A model generated the notes under the pieces. That model was not told where the DNA came from. It ran no database searches and worked only from the letters and a program-made list of their open reading frames with translations. DNA of 64,000 nt, taken from positions 310,001 through 374,000 of the forward strand of contig NZ_KQ758617.1 of NCBI RefSeq assembly GCF_001457035.1. Direction: 5' to 3'. This document shows positions 40,937-49,371 of this stretch, piece by piece. The DNA is from Fictibacillus enclensis. GTDB lineage: Bacteria > Bacillota > Bacilli > Bacillales > Fictibacillaceae. Position numbers and translations under genes: made by a program. The first letter of the stretch is position 1. Every line of letters starts with the position of its first letter.

Positions 40937-41770
40937 ATGAAAAAGCACCGTATTTTATTAAGCATAACGATTGTTTTCATGATGGCCCTCACACTTGCAG
41001 CTCCAACCGTTTATGGTGCTGAAAAGAATGTGATCAAACAAAAAGAAGTGATGGTGCCCGCAAAGCAAAGTGTTGAAAATGTCATTGTTTTTGGACACGA
41101 TGCGATCGTAAAGGGAAAGGTGAAAACTGCTGTCATTGTTATTAATGGAAATGTAGACATCAAGAAAAAAGCAAAAGTAAAGGAACTGGTCCTTGTCATT
41201 GGTGGACATGTCAAACAAGAAGCAGGTTCGAAGGTGACCGATAATATCATCGCCATGAATCTGAACAGTCCATCACAAAACAGCCTTTTTCTTGGGGGGC
41301 TGGTCCTGATCAGCGGCTGGCTGCTCAGGCTTATTGCAAGCATTGTGCTGGTTTTCTTAACGGTACTTGCCGGCGTGTCGCTTCACAAACGAACAAACAG
41401 CCTGGCAGAAGTAACAAAGGGACAGGCTCCACGTCTGATTTTATCAGGAGCTATTATCAGTGCCGCACTGTTGGTTGTAGGTGTATTGCTCGGTATTACG
41501 GTCATTGGAATTCCTGTCTCCATTCTGCTTTTACTTTTACCGGTACTGATATTTATTACGGGGCTGGCCGTCTATAGCCATGAAATAGCGGCCCGATTTT
41601 CCGGCTTGGAGAATAAAGCTCCATGGCTTCGATATTTGACTGGTTCTTTTTTGCTGGTGTCCTTGTTCAACTTTCCGATTATCGGCAGTATTTTCTTCTT
41701 TCTTCTCTTTTTTCTATCATTGGGAGGAGCATTTAAATTCCTGTTTGAACGCTTTCGAGCTCGTAAATAA
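40937..41770 (+). CDS. Membrane protein with exported bactofilin-like polymer-forming domain
   Basis: 277 residues. A signal peptide (residues 1-30, ILLSITIVFMMALTLA then AP) is followed by a repetitive beta-rich segment, about 40-105 (VENVIVFGHDAIVKGKVKTAVIVINGNV, in parts), in which V-V-I-x-G turns recur about every 17 residues as in bactofilins. Four membrane helices end the chain. GAGGAGGG precedes the ATG at 40937; an upstream extension overlaps the anti-sigma gene. It is the third gene of the sigma operon, 11 bp after the anti-sigma stop, so it may be the signal-sensing or effector partner. Confidence 0.8.
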   Translation: MKKHRILLSITIVFMMALTLAAPTVYGAEKNVIKQKEVMVPAKQSVENVIVFGHDAIVKGKVKTAVIVINGNVDIKKKAKVKELVLVIGGHVKQEAGSKVTDNIIAMNLNSPSQNSLFLGGLVLISGWLLRLIASIVLVFLTVLAGVSLHKRTNSLAEVTKGQAPRLILSGAIISAALLVVGVLLGITVIGIPVSILLLLLPVLIFITGLAVYSHEIAARFSGLENKAPWLRYLTGSFLLVSLFNFPIIGSIFFFLLFFLSLGGAFKFLFERFRARK

Positions 41771-41778
41771 GTAAGTTT

Positions 41779-41814
41779 AAGTCCCTGGCAGGATTTGCCG
41801 GGACTTTTTTTAAT
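41779..41814 (+). terminator. Intrinsic terminator of the sigma operon
   Basis: AAGTCCCtGGCA-gga-TTGCCgGGACTTTTTTT. It separates the two ECF-controlled operons. Confidence 0.85.
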
Positions 41815-41819
41815 TTGTA

Positions 41820-41852
41820 ATGAACTTTTTGGACGAACTTCCGTCTTTTTAA
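41820..41852 (+). promoter_or_regulatory. ECF-sigma promoter of the glycosyltransferase operon
   Basis: ATGAAC at 41820-41825, 16-bp spacer, CGTC at 41842-41845, TTTTTAA after it. Nineteen of the compared motif bases are identical to the promoter at 39798. It lies 62 bp before the start of the MGDG-type gene and behind a terminator, so this operon needs its own promoter. Confidence 0.85.
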
Positions 41853-41903
41853 GTGTACAAGATTCATTAAATGAAATTTTATTTATAAAATAGGTGATGA
41901 AGA

Positions 41904-43037
41904 ATGAGGAAAATATTATTTTTGCCGTTTTTACAGATGCCATCCGGCCATCATCAGGCCGCAGAGGCATTAATCGACATGCTGAAAATCAGAGAGAAGG
42001 ATATTGTTTTAAAAAAAGTGGACTTGTTAAGCTATATGAATGCTTCCCTTGAAAAGATGGTGACTAAGACCTACTTGAAATGGATTAAACATTTGCCAGG
42101 TACCTATGAACTTATATATAAGAACTTTACGTATTCCACTATTCGAAGAGAGTCCTTTAAAGGATACGATCTGTTGTTTTTAAAGGCTATGCACAAGCTT
42201 TTGGAGGATGAACAGCCTGATGTGATTATATGCACGCACAGCATCCCGTCCTATCTCGTGAATGAGCTAAAACGAAAAGGGAAATGCCATATCCCTGTAA
42301 TGAATGTTTATACTGATTTTTTCATTAATGACGTATGGGGAAGACAAGAGATTGATTACCACTTCGTACCCAATCAGGATATGAAAACAATGCTCATGGA
42401 TGAACACCATATCCCTCAAGATAAAATCATTGTCTCTGGGATTCCGGTTCATGAGCAGTTCAAAAGAAAAGCAACGATTTTATCAAAGGGCAGCAGGAGG
42501 AAAGTATTAATCTCCGGAGGGAGCAGCGGATTGGGTGATATTTATGAATTGATTACTGCCGCTCGTTCTTCCAACGCCTTTGATTATTATGTCTTGTGCG
42601 GAAAAAACAAAAAACTATATGAAAAGATCCGATCACTGGGTATGGCAAATATACATCCGCTGCCTTATATTTCATCAAGGAGCGAAATGAATGAATGGTA
42701 TGACAGAGTAGATGCCATCGTTACAAAGCCCGGCGGAATTACGGTGAGTGAAGCACTAAGGAAAAACTTGCCGATATTTGTACATTCCGTACTCCCGGGA
42801 CAAGAAGAAATAAATCTCGAGTACCTGGAGGAAAAGAATTTGGTCTTCCGGATCGATAAATCATTGCCGCTGGAATTTCAATTGAAACGGGTACTCCGAA
42901 ATCAACCTGCCATGAAAAATTGGCAAGCTGCCAAAAATGCTTATGAGAAAGGGCTTGAAATGTTATCGCCTGATCAAATTACAAAATTTATCCAATCTTT
43001 GCTGGAGCCGGCTTTTACCTTGAGCCGTCAGGCTTAA
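41904..43037 (+). CDS. ykoN: MGDG-synthase-type glycosyltransferase (YkoN/UgtP-like)
   Basis: 377 residues. The MGDG-synthase N-domain is shown by PFLQMPSGHHQAAEALIDML (residues 8-27, with the G-H-x-AA motif), MVTKTYLKWIKHLPGTYELIY and HSIPSYLVNEL. The GT28-type C-domain has VLISGGSSGLGDIYEL and KPGGITVSEALRKNLPI, the UDP-sugar binding loop. It should transfer a sugar to a lipid acceptor at the inner face of the membrane. It is first of a four-gene operon with YkoS- and YkoT-like genes, as in B. subtilis, plus bcrC. The promoter is ECF-type. Confidence 0.87.
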   Translation: MRKILFLPFLQMPSGHHQAAEALIDMLKIREKDIVLKKVDLLSYMNASLEKMVTKTYLKWIKHLPGTYELIYKNFTYSTIRRESFKGYDLLFLKAMHKLLEDEQPDVIICTHSIPSYLVNELKRKGKCHIPVMNVYTDFFINDVWGRQEIDYHFVPNQDMKTMLMDEHHIPQDKIIVSGIPVHEQFKRKATILSKGSRRKVLISGGSSGLGDIYELITAARSSNAFDYYVLCGKNKKLYEKIRSLGMANIHPLPYISSRSEMNEWYDRVDAIVTKPGGITVSEALRKNLPIFVHSVLPGQEEINLEYLEEKNLVFRIDKSLPLEFQLKRVLRNQPAMKNWQAAKNAYEKGLEMLSPDQITKFIQSLLEPAFTLSRQA

Positions 43038-43067
43038 AATCATTACATCAAGGCAGGAGTATATCGT

Positions 43068-44750
43068 ATGTTCAGATGGAATCAACTAAAGGAAACCCAA
43101 TATTTAACTGCGGCAGTAATTGTCCTTCTGATCTATCTTTCACCCCTGTTTATTCTTGGGGAAAATGCTCATATCCGCGTCCATGATAATATGGACTCCA
43201 ATATCACGTGGTACAAGGAACTAAAGGAGAGTGGCCAGCTGCTTGGACCTCTGAATGCTGTCATTCCACAAGTGATCAATGGTGTGCCAAGAGATGCGTT
43301 TGATTCGGAATTCAGTGGCATTGTCTGGCTTCATACCCTCTTTCCATCGATGCTCGCTTATGCTTTTTCGCAGGCTATTACGCGGGTGATCGCGTTCATT
43401 GGAATGTACTTGCTTTTAAGGAAGCATTTCATAAAGGAAGAGGGATTAGCCGTTTTACGGGTAGGTGCATCCCTGGCTTTTGCACTTACCCCGTTTTGGC
43501 CATCGGGTATGCTCAGCACTCTCGGTATGCCGCTTGCATTATGGGCGTTTTTAAATATTCGAAACCGTACCTCCGGGTCGAAAGAGTGGCTGGTTCTTTT
43601 TTGTCTTCCTTTCTATTCGAGTTTTGTATTAGGTTTTGTCTTTTTTCTGGCTTTTATGGCTCTTTTATGGATGATTGACGTATATCGCAGCCGGCAGTGG
43701 AATGGGAGATTCCTGTTAAGCATCATTTTTATGGCAGGAATGTATTTGCTCACTGAATACAGGCTTGTCTTTTCCCTGTTATTGCCTCAGCCGCCGACCA
43801 ACAGAAATGAATTTGATGAATCTGTTCTTGATGGGCCTTCATCCATGAAGCTTATGCTGAAAAATTTTCTTTTGGGCCATACCCATGTCATGACCATTCA
43901 TACGTATTTTATCCTGCCACTGTTGATCATGGTCCTATGGAATTTGATAAAAGAAAACAAGTGGCGGAATGAGAAAACATTCGTTTACCTTATGATCTTA
44001 AATGTACTGCTTTCTGTATGGTATGGTTTTTGGTTTTACAAGGGATGGGAGCCGATTAAAGCCCATATTTCGCTTCTGCGGACATTTAACTTTTCACGTT
44101 TTCACTTTTTACATCCATTACTATGGTATCTCTTGTTTGCCATAGGGCTGAGAATTTTCTGGAAGGGTGGAGGGAAAGGGAAAAAAGCTGCTGTTGTATT
44201 CCTGATCCTCCAGCTGACTCTGCTTTTTACCTTGAACGAAGAAGTGCGGTATCGTATCGCTGGATATCCCTCGTTTAAAGAATTCTACTCTGTGCAGCTG
44301 TTTAAAAAAATTGATACGTATATTGGAAAATCAAAAAGTTCCTACCGGGTGGCAAGTCTGGGGCTTCACCCCGCCATCGCGCAATACAATGGTTTTTACA
44401 CAGTGGATACGTATAACAATTTTTATCCACTTTCCTATAAACATCGGTTCCGTTCCATTATTGCTAAGGAATTGGACAAAAGTCCAAAGCTCAAAAGCTA
44501 CTTTGATCACTGGGGAGGCCGCTGTTATTTGTATTCAGCGGAACTGGGAGAACATTATGATTATGAGAAAACATCCACAAAACAAATTCATCAGCTTCAA
44601 TTAAATATCCAAGCCTTTAAGAAGCTGGGAGGCCGGTATATTTTTTCAGCTGTACCTGTTAAGAATGCCAAGCAAGATCACTTGGTATTGAAAAAAGTGT
44701 TCACCGATCCACATTCGGTATGGAAAATTTATCTTTACCAGACGAGATGA
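43068..44750 (+). CDS. ykoS: YkoS-like polytopic membrane protein, probable GT-C glycosyltransferase
   Basis: 560 residues, about 11 membrane helices plus a C-terminal extracellular domain of some 130 residues. HIRVHDNMDSNITWYKEL near residue 36 has a D-x-x-D-like pair just after the first helix, as in YfhO/GT-C proteins. B. subtilis YkoS (559 residues) sits between YkoN-type and YkoT-type genes in the same manner. With the YkoT-like enzyme it should form a lipid-linked sugar glycosylation system that modifies a wall or teichoic polymer outside the membrane, as CsbB and YfhO do; that step is inferred. Confidence 0.82.
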   Translation: MFRWNQLKETQYLTAAVIVLLIYLSPLFILGENAHIRVHDNMDSNITWYKELKESGQLLGPLNAVIPQVINGVPRDAFDSEFSGIVWLHTLFPSMLAYAFSQAITRVIAFIGMYLLLRKHFIKEEGLAVLRVGASLAFALTPFWPSGMLSTLGMPLALWAFLNIRNRTSGSKEWLVLFCLPFYSSFVLGFVFFLAFMALLWMIDVYRSRQWNGRFLLSIIFMAGMYLLTEYRLVFSLLLPQPPTNRNEFDESVLDGPSSMKLMLKNFLLGHTHVMTIHTYFILPLLIMVLWNLIKENKWRNEKTFVYLMILNVLLSVWYGFWFYKGWEPIKAHISLLRTFNFSRFHFLHPLLWYLLFAIGLRIFWKGGGKGKKAAVVFLILQLTLLFTLNEEVRYRIAGYPSFKEFYSVQLFKKIDTYIGKSKSSYRVASLGLHPAIAQYNGFYTVDTYNNFYPLSYKHRFRSIIAKELDKSPKLKSYFDHWGGRCYLYSAELGEHYDYEKTSTKQIHQLQLNIQAFKKLGGRYIFSAVPVKNAKQDHLVLKKVFTDPHSVWKIYLYQTR

Positions 44751-44780
44751 TTGCAGCACGAGCGAAAGGGAGTGGAACTG

Positions 44781-45794
44781 ATGAATCAACCGGTTGTTAC
44801 CATTGTTGTTCCCTGCTATAACGAAGAAGAAGTCCTGGGTGAAACAACAAAGCAATTAACCTATTTGCTGGAAGATCTGGAAACAGAGAAATGGATTCAT
44901 CCTCAAAGCAGAATCTTGTTTGTTGATGATGGGAGCAAAGACGGAACATGGGAATTGATTGAAAAAGAAAGTTTAGTGAATGGGTTTGTTACAGGATTGA
45001 AATTGTCCCGTAATGCCGGTCATCAGAATGCGTTGTTAGCCGGACTCATGGAGGCGAAGGAAATCTCCGACTGTGTGATATCGATTGATGCAGATTTGCA
45101 GGATGATATCCTGGTGATCCGTGATTTTATTTTAAAATATAAGGAAGGATGCGAAATTGTTTACGGCGTTCGTAAAAAACGGGACACTGATACCTTTTTC
45201 AAACGGGTAACCGCTAATGGATTTTACGGTTTCATGAATAAAATAGGCATTGATCTTATTCCCAACCATGCAGACTTCCGGCTGATGAGCAAACGGGCAC
45301 TTGACGAGCTATGCCGCTATGAAGAAAGCAACCTCTTTTTAAGAGGGATTATTCCGCTGATTGGGATGAAAACAGCCAAAGTTTATTATGACCGGAAAGA
45401 ACGCCTGGCAGGGGAGACGAAGTACCCGTTAAAAAAGATGCTGGCATTTGCTGCCGATGGAATCACCTCGTTCAGTATCACGCCCATTCGTTTTGTTACC
45501 GTGAGTGGCTTTATGGCGGTTTGTCTCAGTATGCTTACAGGAGCATACACATTGGTGCATAAAGTAATGGGGAATGCAGCAGCCGGATGGTCTTCACTAA
45601 TGATCTCCATCTGGCTCATTGGCGGTCTGCAGCTGATGGGAATTGGGGTTATCGGTGAGTATATCGGGAAAATCTTTACTGAAGTAAAAAGGCGTCCGAA
45701 ATATTCAATTGAAACAAGTCTCAATTTGAATAATGTAGGAAATCAACCGAAAGAAAGGGAAAAAAATGAACTACCAGTGGTTTCAAGATATTAA
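44781..45794 (+). CDS. ykoT: GT2 polyprenyl-phosphate glycosyltransferase (YkoT/CsbB-like)
   Basis: 337 residues, exactly the length of YkoT. An N-terminal GT2 domain has TIVVPCYNEEEVLGET, VDDGSKDGTW and IDADLQDD (the catalytic D-x-D near residue 112), then SRNAGHQNALLAGL. Two membrane helices close it (about 240-265 and 280-305). It should load a sugar on undecaprenyl phosphate inside the cell, to be flipped and used by the GT-C protein. AAAGGGAGTGG precedes the ATG at 44781; the TTG at 44751 overlaps the previous stop. The bcrC start is inside its last codons. Confidence 0.88.
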   Translation: MNQPVVTIVVPCYNEEEVLGETTKQLTYLLEDLETEKWIHPQSRILFVDDGSKDGTWELIEKESLVNGFVTGLKLSRNAGHQNALLAGLMEAKEISDCVISIDADLQDDILVIRDFILKYKEGCEIVYGVRKKRDTDTFFKRVTANGFYGFMNKIGIDLIPNHADFRLMSKRALDELCRYEESNLFLRGIIPLIGMKTAKVYYDRKERLAGETKYPLKKMLAFAADGITSFSITPIRFVTVSGFMAVCLSMLTGAYTLVHKVMGNAAAGWSSLMISIWLIGGLQLMGIGVIGEYIGKIFTEVKRRPKYSIETSLNLNNVGNQPKEREKNELPVVSRY

Positions 45795-46338
45795 TAATTT
45801 GTCCGTTTCTCATCCTGTATTGGATAGTTTTATGATTTTTTTAAGCCAAAAGGCGCTTTATCTCTATGCCCTTGTTCTTTTGGTCCTGTGGTTTACAAAT
45901 GATTCATATAAAAGATTAGCAATCTATTCAGGAATAACTGGAATTTTGGGGCTGATCGCAAACTATATCATCACACTTTTTTATTATGAACCAAGGCCAT
46001 TTGTCAGCCATCATGTGCATTTGCTGTTCAAACATGCGGCGGATGCTTCGTTTCCGAGTGACCATACCACAGGTGCGTTTGCTTTATCGTTTGCCGTATT
46101 CTTAAGCCACAAAAAGCTTGGAAGTGCAATGCTGGCGGTAGCGGCGTTAACAGGATTATCACGTGTTTGGACAGGACAGCATTATCCTTTTGATGTTGCT
46201 GGAAGTATAGTAGTCGCGGGAATCATCAGTATCCTTGTTTATCTGCTGTCCCCTGTTTTTGATCCGTTTGTAAACGTCATTCTTCGTAAATACAATCAAG
46301 TTCAATCTACAGTAAAGCAGGCCATTTGGAGCAAATAG
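45766..46338 (+). CDS. bcrC: Undecaprenyl-diphosphatase BcrC (PAP2 family)
   Basis: 190 residues, about five membrane helices. The PAP2 catalytic motifs are YYEPRPF, ADASFPSDHTTGAFA and SRVWTGQHYPFDVAGS, in the BcrC form, which it closely resembles along its whole length. It turns undecaprenyl diphosphate into the phosphate and gives resistance to bacitracin. Its start overlaps the end of the YkoT-like gene by 29 bp, so translation is coupled. In B. subtilis bcrC is ECF-controlled (SigM, SigX); here it seems to be under the local ECF promoter. Confidence 0.93.
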   Translation: MNYQWFQDINNLSVSHPVLDSFMIFLSQKALYLYALVLLVLWFTNDSYKRLAIYSGITGILGLIANYIITLFYYEPRPFVSHHVHLLFKHAADASFPSDHTTGAFALSFAVFLSHKKLGSAMLAVAALTGLSRVWTGQHYPFDVAGSIVVAGIISILVYLLSPVFDPFVNVILRKYNQVQSTVKQAIWSK

Positions 46339-46347
46339 CCTGCCGAA

Positions 46348-46402
46348 TACCCTTTCCTTCCTATGGATGAATCGCTAAAATAGGAAAGAAAGGGTTTTTT
46401 TA
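46348..46402 (+). terminator. Intrinsic terminator of the bcrC operon
   Basis: ACCCTTTCcTTCCTA, a 17-nt loop, TAGGAAaGAAAGGGT, then TTTTTTT. One mismatch in 15 bp. Confidence 0.8.
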
Positions 46403-46506
46403 GTATTCAAGAAAGGGAAATTAAGTGTAGGTAAAGATCAGAGCGGGTAGAATGAAAATGAAATCTATACATAACGCATGACACTTTTGATGAGAGAGAG
46501 GATCCA

Positions 46507-47487
46507 ATGGGAAGGTTATTCAAATTATTAAAAAACGGTAACAAATCTGCTTTTTTGGCGGCGATTGTGAACACCATTATTGCGATTATAAAAGGCGGCA
46601 CCTATATTTACACTGGGAACGTAGCCATGTTTGCTGAAACTATGCACAGCCTGGGGGATGCGGCCAATCAATTTTTTGTATTTATTGGTTCTGCATTAAG
46701 CAAAAGAGGTGCGACGAACCGCTTTCCAAATGGATTTGGCAGACTGGTTCATCTGGTTCTGCTTGGAGCCGTTATTATTGTAGGCATTATGTCTTTTGAA
46801 ACGATCAAGGAAGGTTTTTCACATATTTTTCACCCGACAGAATCCACCGGTTTTGTGATAAATGTTGCCGTACTTTGTGCTGCTGTTGTGCTTGAGGGAT
46901 TTGTTCTCTTTAAGGCCATGAGGGAGATTATGCATGACGTTGGCGACACAACAAGCGGTTTTGCGGTGTTCTTTAAAAGCTTCGGTCACCTGCCAAAAGC
47001 CAAACCGGCCACCAAGCTTGTCTTTATGGAAGATCTTGTTGCGACAGCGGGAGGGATCCTGGCAATCGTCGCCATCGTTATTTCCCATTTTACCCCCTTT
47101 CATCAGGCGGAAGGAATTGCTTCTATTATTATTGGTCTCATGATGTTCTTTGTTGTAGGCAAAGTGTTTCTCGATAATGCGGCAGGTGTCCTTGGGGAAG
47201 CCGATGAAGAGATGGAAGACAAAATCGGGGAACTCGTTTTGCGTGACCCTGAAGTAAAAGATGTGGTGGAAGTCGTAGTTATCAAAGAAGGTGAGGAACT
47301 CCACGTAGAGCTTGAAGTAGAAGTGGATCCTGCACTGACCGTTGCCCAGGCCGACGATATTAAAGATCGGCTGGAAGAAAAGATCCTGCAGGAAAAAGGC
47401 GTCACCGATGTCACCATCGAATTTGATGAAGATGACGGCGTACAGCGGTGGGAAAAGCAAAACCCTACAGAGAAATCGGAAGAATAA
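46507..47487 (+). CDS. Cation diffusion facilitator (CDF) family transporter
   Basis: 326 residues, six membrane helices and a C-terminal cytoplasmic domain. The helix 2 motif is AMFAETMHSLGDAANQ (H-x3-D) near residue 40, and helix 5 has MEDLVATAGGILA, where the usual H-x3-D is replaced by D-x2-A/T, as in manganese- or iron-type members. A C-terminal alpha-beta domain (230-300) gives the dimer. It should export a divalent metal such as Mn or Fe in exchange for protons. The end is acidic. AGAGAGAGG precedes the ATG. Metal identity is open. Confidence 0.87.
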   Translation: MGRLFKLLKNGNKSAFLAAIVNTIIAIIKGGTYIYTGNVAMFAETMHSLGDAANQFFVFIGSALSKRGATNRFPNGFGRLVHLVLLGAVIIVGIMSFETIKEGFSHIFHPTESTGFVINVAVLCAAVVLEGFVLFKAMREIMHDVGDTTSGFAVFFKSFGHLPKAKPATKLVFMEDLVATAGGILAIVAIVISHFTPFHQAEGIASIIIGLMMFFVVGKVFLDNAAGVLGEADEEMEDKIGELVLRDPEVKDVVEVVVIKEGEELHVELEVEVDPALTVAQADDIKDRLEEKILQEKGVTDVTIEFDEDDGVQRWEKQNPTEKSEE

Positions 47488-47500
47488 GCTTCATTTTATT

Positions 47501-47541
47501 AAAAACAAGGGAATTCCGCAGAGGAAATTCCCTTGTTTTAT
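47501..47541. terminator. Intrinsic terminator between CDF and repeat-protein genes
   Basis: AAAACAAGGGAATT-ccgcagagg-AAATTCCCTTGTTTTAT. Strong for the plus gene and passable for the minus gene. Confidence 0.8.
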
Positions 47542-47632
47542 ATGTTTACAGAGAAATACAGGCCATAAGCGGAAGTTACTGTCCAGAATCGTCAGGTACT
47601 GGCCGGTTTTAAACATTTACTGTCCGGCAGGC

Positions 47633-48391
47633 TTAAAACATGCCAGGCGGGTAGTAGTAAGGATAAAACACCTGTTGAGCTTGCTGTCCTTGTTGCTGTT
47701 GACCACCGGGCATACCGGGGAAAAGTCCAGGGAATTGAGGCATCTGCTGCTGTCCGCTCTGCCCCTGCTGTGATTGTCCGCCTTGCTGTCCTTGTTGCTG
47801 TTGACCACCGGGCATACCGGGGAAAAGTCCAGGGAATTGAGGCATCTGCTGCTGTCCGCTCTGCCCCTGCTGTGATTGTCCGCCTTGCTGTCCTTGTTGC
47901 TGTTGACCACCGGGCATACCGGGGAAAAGTCCAGGGAATTGAGGCATCTGCTGCTGCCCGCCCTGTCCCTGCTGTGATTGTCCGCCTTGCTGCCCCTGCT
48001 GCTGTCCCTGTTGCTGTTGACCGCCGGGCATACCGGGGAAGAGCCCAGGGAATTGAGGCATCTGTTGCTGCCCGCCCTGTCCCTGCTGTGATTGTCCGCC
48101 TTGCTGTCCCTGTTGCTGTTGACCGCCGGGCATACCGGGGAAGAGCCCAGGGAATTGAGGCATCTGCTGCTGCCCGCCCTGTCCCTGCTGTGATTGTCCG
48201 CCTTGCTGTCCCTGTTGCTGTTGACCACCAGGCATACCGGGGAAAAGCCCAGGAAGCTGAGGCATCTGCTGCTGCCCGCCCTGTCCCTGCGGGAGAAAGC
48301 CATGAAAACCAGGTGCCTGCTGGCCTCCGCCCTGGCCTGGGAGTTGAGGAAACATTCGTGGGTTCGAATGCTGCCCATAATATTCATTCAT
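47633..48391 (-). CDS. Gln/Gly/Pro-rich tandem-repeat protein, possible spore or surface protein
   Basis: 252 residues, made almost entirely of Gln, Gly, Pro, Met, Phe and Leu. A head, MNEYYGQHSNPRMFPQLPGQ, leads to six copies of a 34-residue unit with a core QQQMPQFPGLFPGMPGG; the third copy has four extra residues, and the copies near the C-terminus are almost identical. The tail is aromatic, VFYPYYYPPGMF. No signal peptide or charge clusters are seen. Such composition is known in spore-coat and exosporium-like proteins, but this is only a guess. AAGGAGG is ahead of the ATG. The opposite strand shows a long shadow frame caused by the repeats. Confidence 0.75.
   Translation of the reverse strand: MNEYYGQHSNPRMFPQLPGQGGGQQAPGFHGFLPQGQGGQQQMPQLPGLFPGMPGGQQQQGQQGGQSQQGQGGQQQMPQFPGLFPGMPGGQQQQGQQGGQSQQGQGGQQQMPQFPGLFPGMPGGQQQQGQQQGQQGGQSQQGQGGQQQMPQFPGLFPGMPGGQQQQGQQGGQSQQGQSGQQQMPQFPGLFPGMPGGQQQQGQQGGQSQQGQSGQQQMPQFPGLFPGMPGGQQQQGQQAQQVFYPYYYPPGMF
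47675..48290 (-). repeat. Six tandem 102-bp repeats (one with a 12-bp insertion)
   Basis: Six direct repeats of 102 bp code for the 34-residue unit; one unit is 114 bp. Adjacent copies differ by a few bases, most synonymous. There are no spacers, so it is not a CRISPR array. Confidence 0.85.
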
Positions 48392-48586
48392 CCAAAAACC
48401 TCCTTATTTGCATACAAAATATCCTATTCTTCCTTGTCACACTTGGACACTGATTCCAAAGGCACAGAAGAAAACAGGGCATTGGTCTCAAGAAAGAAAG
48501 GGTTCAATTTACGAAAAGGGGGAATTTTCAGAAAGAGGGGAAATTTGTAAGGGGTTTGCACTAGTTAATAAAAGGGAGATGGCATT

Positions 48587-49072
48587 GTGAAGAAAATAGT
48601 AGCCAGTATGGTAATTGTTCTTTTGGCCTGGGGAATTTCCTTTTCTACCGCATCTGCCTCAGCACCCGGGTTTCATCATCCGTCAGACTGGGATAAAAAC
48701 TCGATTTTACGTAAAGATGCCCGTGGTGTTGAAGTTAAAAACATGCAGTACATCATTAATGTTCTTCGATTTTACACTGACTCCTCCGTCATTGATTCGG
48801 ATGGAATCTTCGGTCCGAAAACCGAAGCTGCCGTAAAAAAATATCAAAAAACGCATAACTTAATGGTTGACGGCGTTGTGGGTCCTAGAACGTGGGACAG
48901 CTTCTCTCAATTTATTGAAAAAAGAGGAACCAACACGTACGGAGCAGGCGGTTATATGGCGCTAAGGATTCATTGGAAGTACGACAGCAGCAATTTCTAT
49001 GCCCCATCTAAGGCATACATTTATGGTAACGGCGATACATTAACCGATTCGTATCGCTTATATGCCAATTAA
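48587..49072 (+). CDS. Secreted peptidoglycan-binding-domain protein
   Basis: 161 residues, GTG start with AAAGGGAGATGG upstream. The signal peptide is KKIVASMVIVLLAWGISF to about residue 25 (TASASA). A PG_binding_1 domain, about 42-100, has GVEVKNMQYIINVLRF, DSDGIFGPKTEAAVKKYQKTH (shown short as DGIFGPKTEAAVKKYQ) and VDGVVGPRTWDSF. The last 60 residues (YMALRIHWKYDSSNFYAP) are unknown and may be the wall or effector part. No catalytic domain is present, so it may target or tune a wall enzyme. Confidence 0.85.
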   Translation: MKKIVASMVIVLLAWGISFSTASASAPGFHHPSDWDKNSILRKDARGVEVKNMQYIINVLRFYTDSSVIDSDGIFGPKTEAAVKKYQKTHNLMVDGVVGPRTWDSFSQFIEKRGTNTYGAGGYMALRIHWKYDSSNFYAPSKAYIYGNGDTLTDSYRLYAN

Positions 49073-49330
49073 GGGAAGGGTACATCCCCGACATATTTTC
49101 CTTCACTTTAGAGATCTATGACTCTACAAGGTGTTATCTATAAAAAGAGCTCTTCTTTCCCATTCGAAGGAATGGCTCTTATTCTTTTTTTACTAGCGTG
49201 AGGGGCTTCACAATTTTTCAAATGTTCATGTAAGGTTTGCACGTTACATACCTCCAGTAAAACAATCTGCACGGTAATTGAAAGCTATGATGTCTCTATT
49301 TGTAGAGCGCCCATTTGGTGCTTTTACAAA
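49073..49330. other. Intergenic region with a hairpin and no gene
   Basis: An imperfect hairpin built on AAAAAGAGC / GCTCTTATTCTTTTTTT lies at 49138-49192 and probably terminates the wall-protein gene. From 49193 to 49330 I see no coding frame, SD site or clear repeat. Confidence 0.5.
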
Positions 49331-49368
49331 AAATAGCCACCTCCAGCATCTCATGCTAAAGGCGGCTC
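49330..49368 (-). terminator. Intrinsic terminator of the MFS-ArsR operon
   Basis: On the minus strand AGCCgCCTttAGCA-tgaga-TGCTggAGGtGGCT followed by ATTTTTTG. It starts only 3 bp after the ArsR-type gene. Confidence 0.75.
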
Positions 49369-49371
49369 AGT

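Noticed and set aside
46819-47460. A 213-codon minus-strand frame inside the CDF transporter gene
   Set aside because: It lies fully opposite a clear CDF gene, lacks an SD and family features.
47675-48290. Repeat block considered as a CRISPR array
   Set aside because: Repeats are direct, 102 bp, without unique spacers, and keep a reading frame; no cas genes are present.
47770-48453. A 227-codon frame on the plus strand opposite the repeat protein
   Set aside because: It is the mirror of the GC-rich 102-bp repeats, has no SD site and a Val/Ala/Arg-biased composition typical of a shadow frame.
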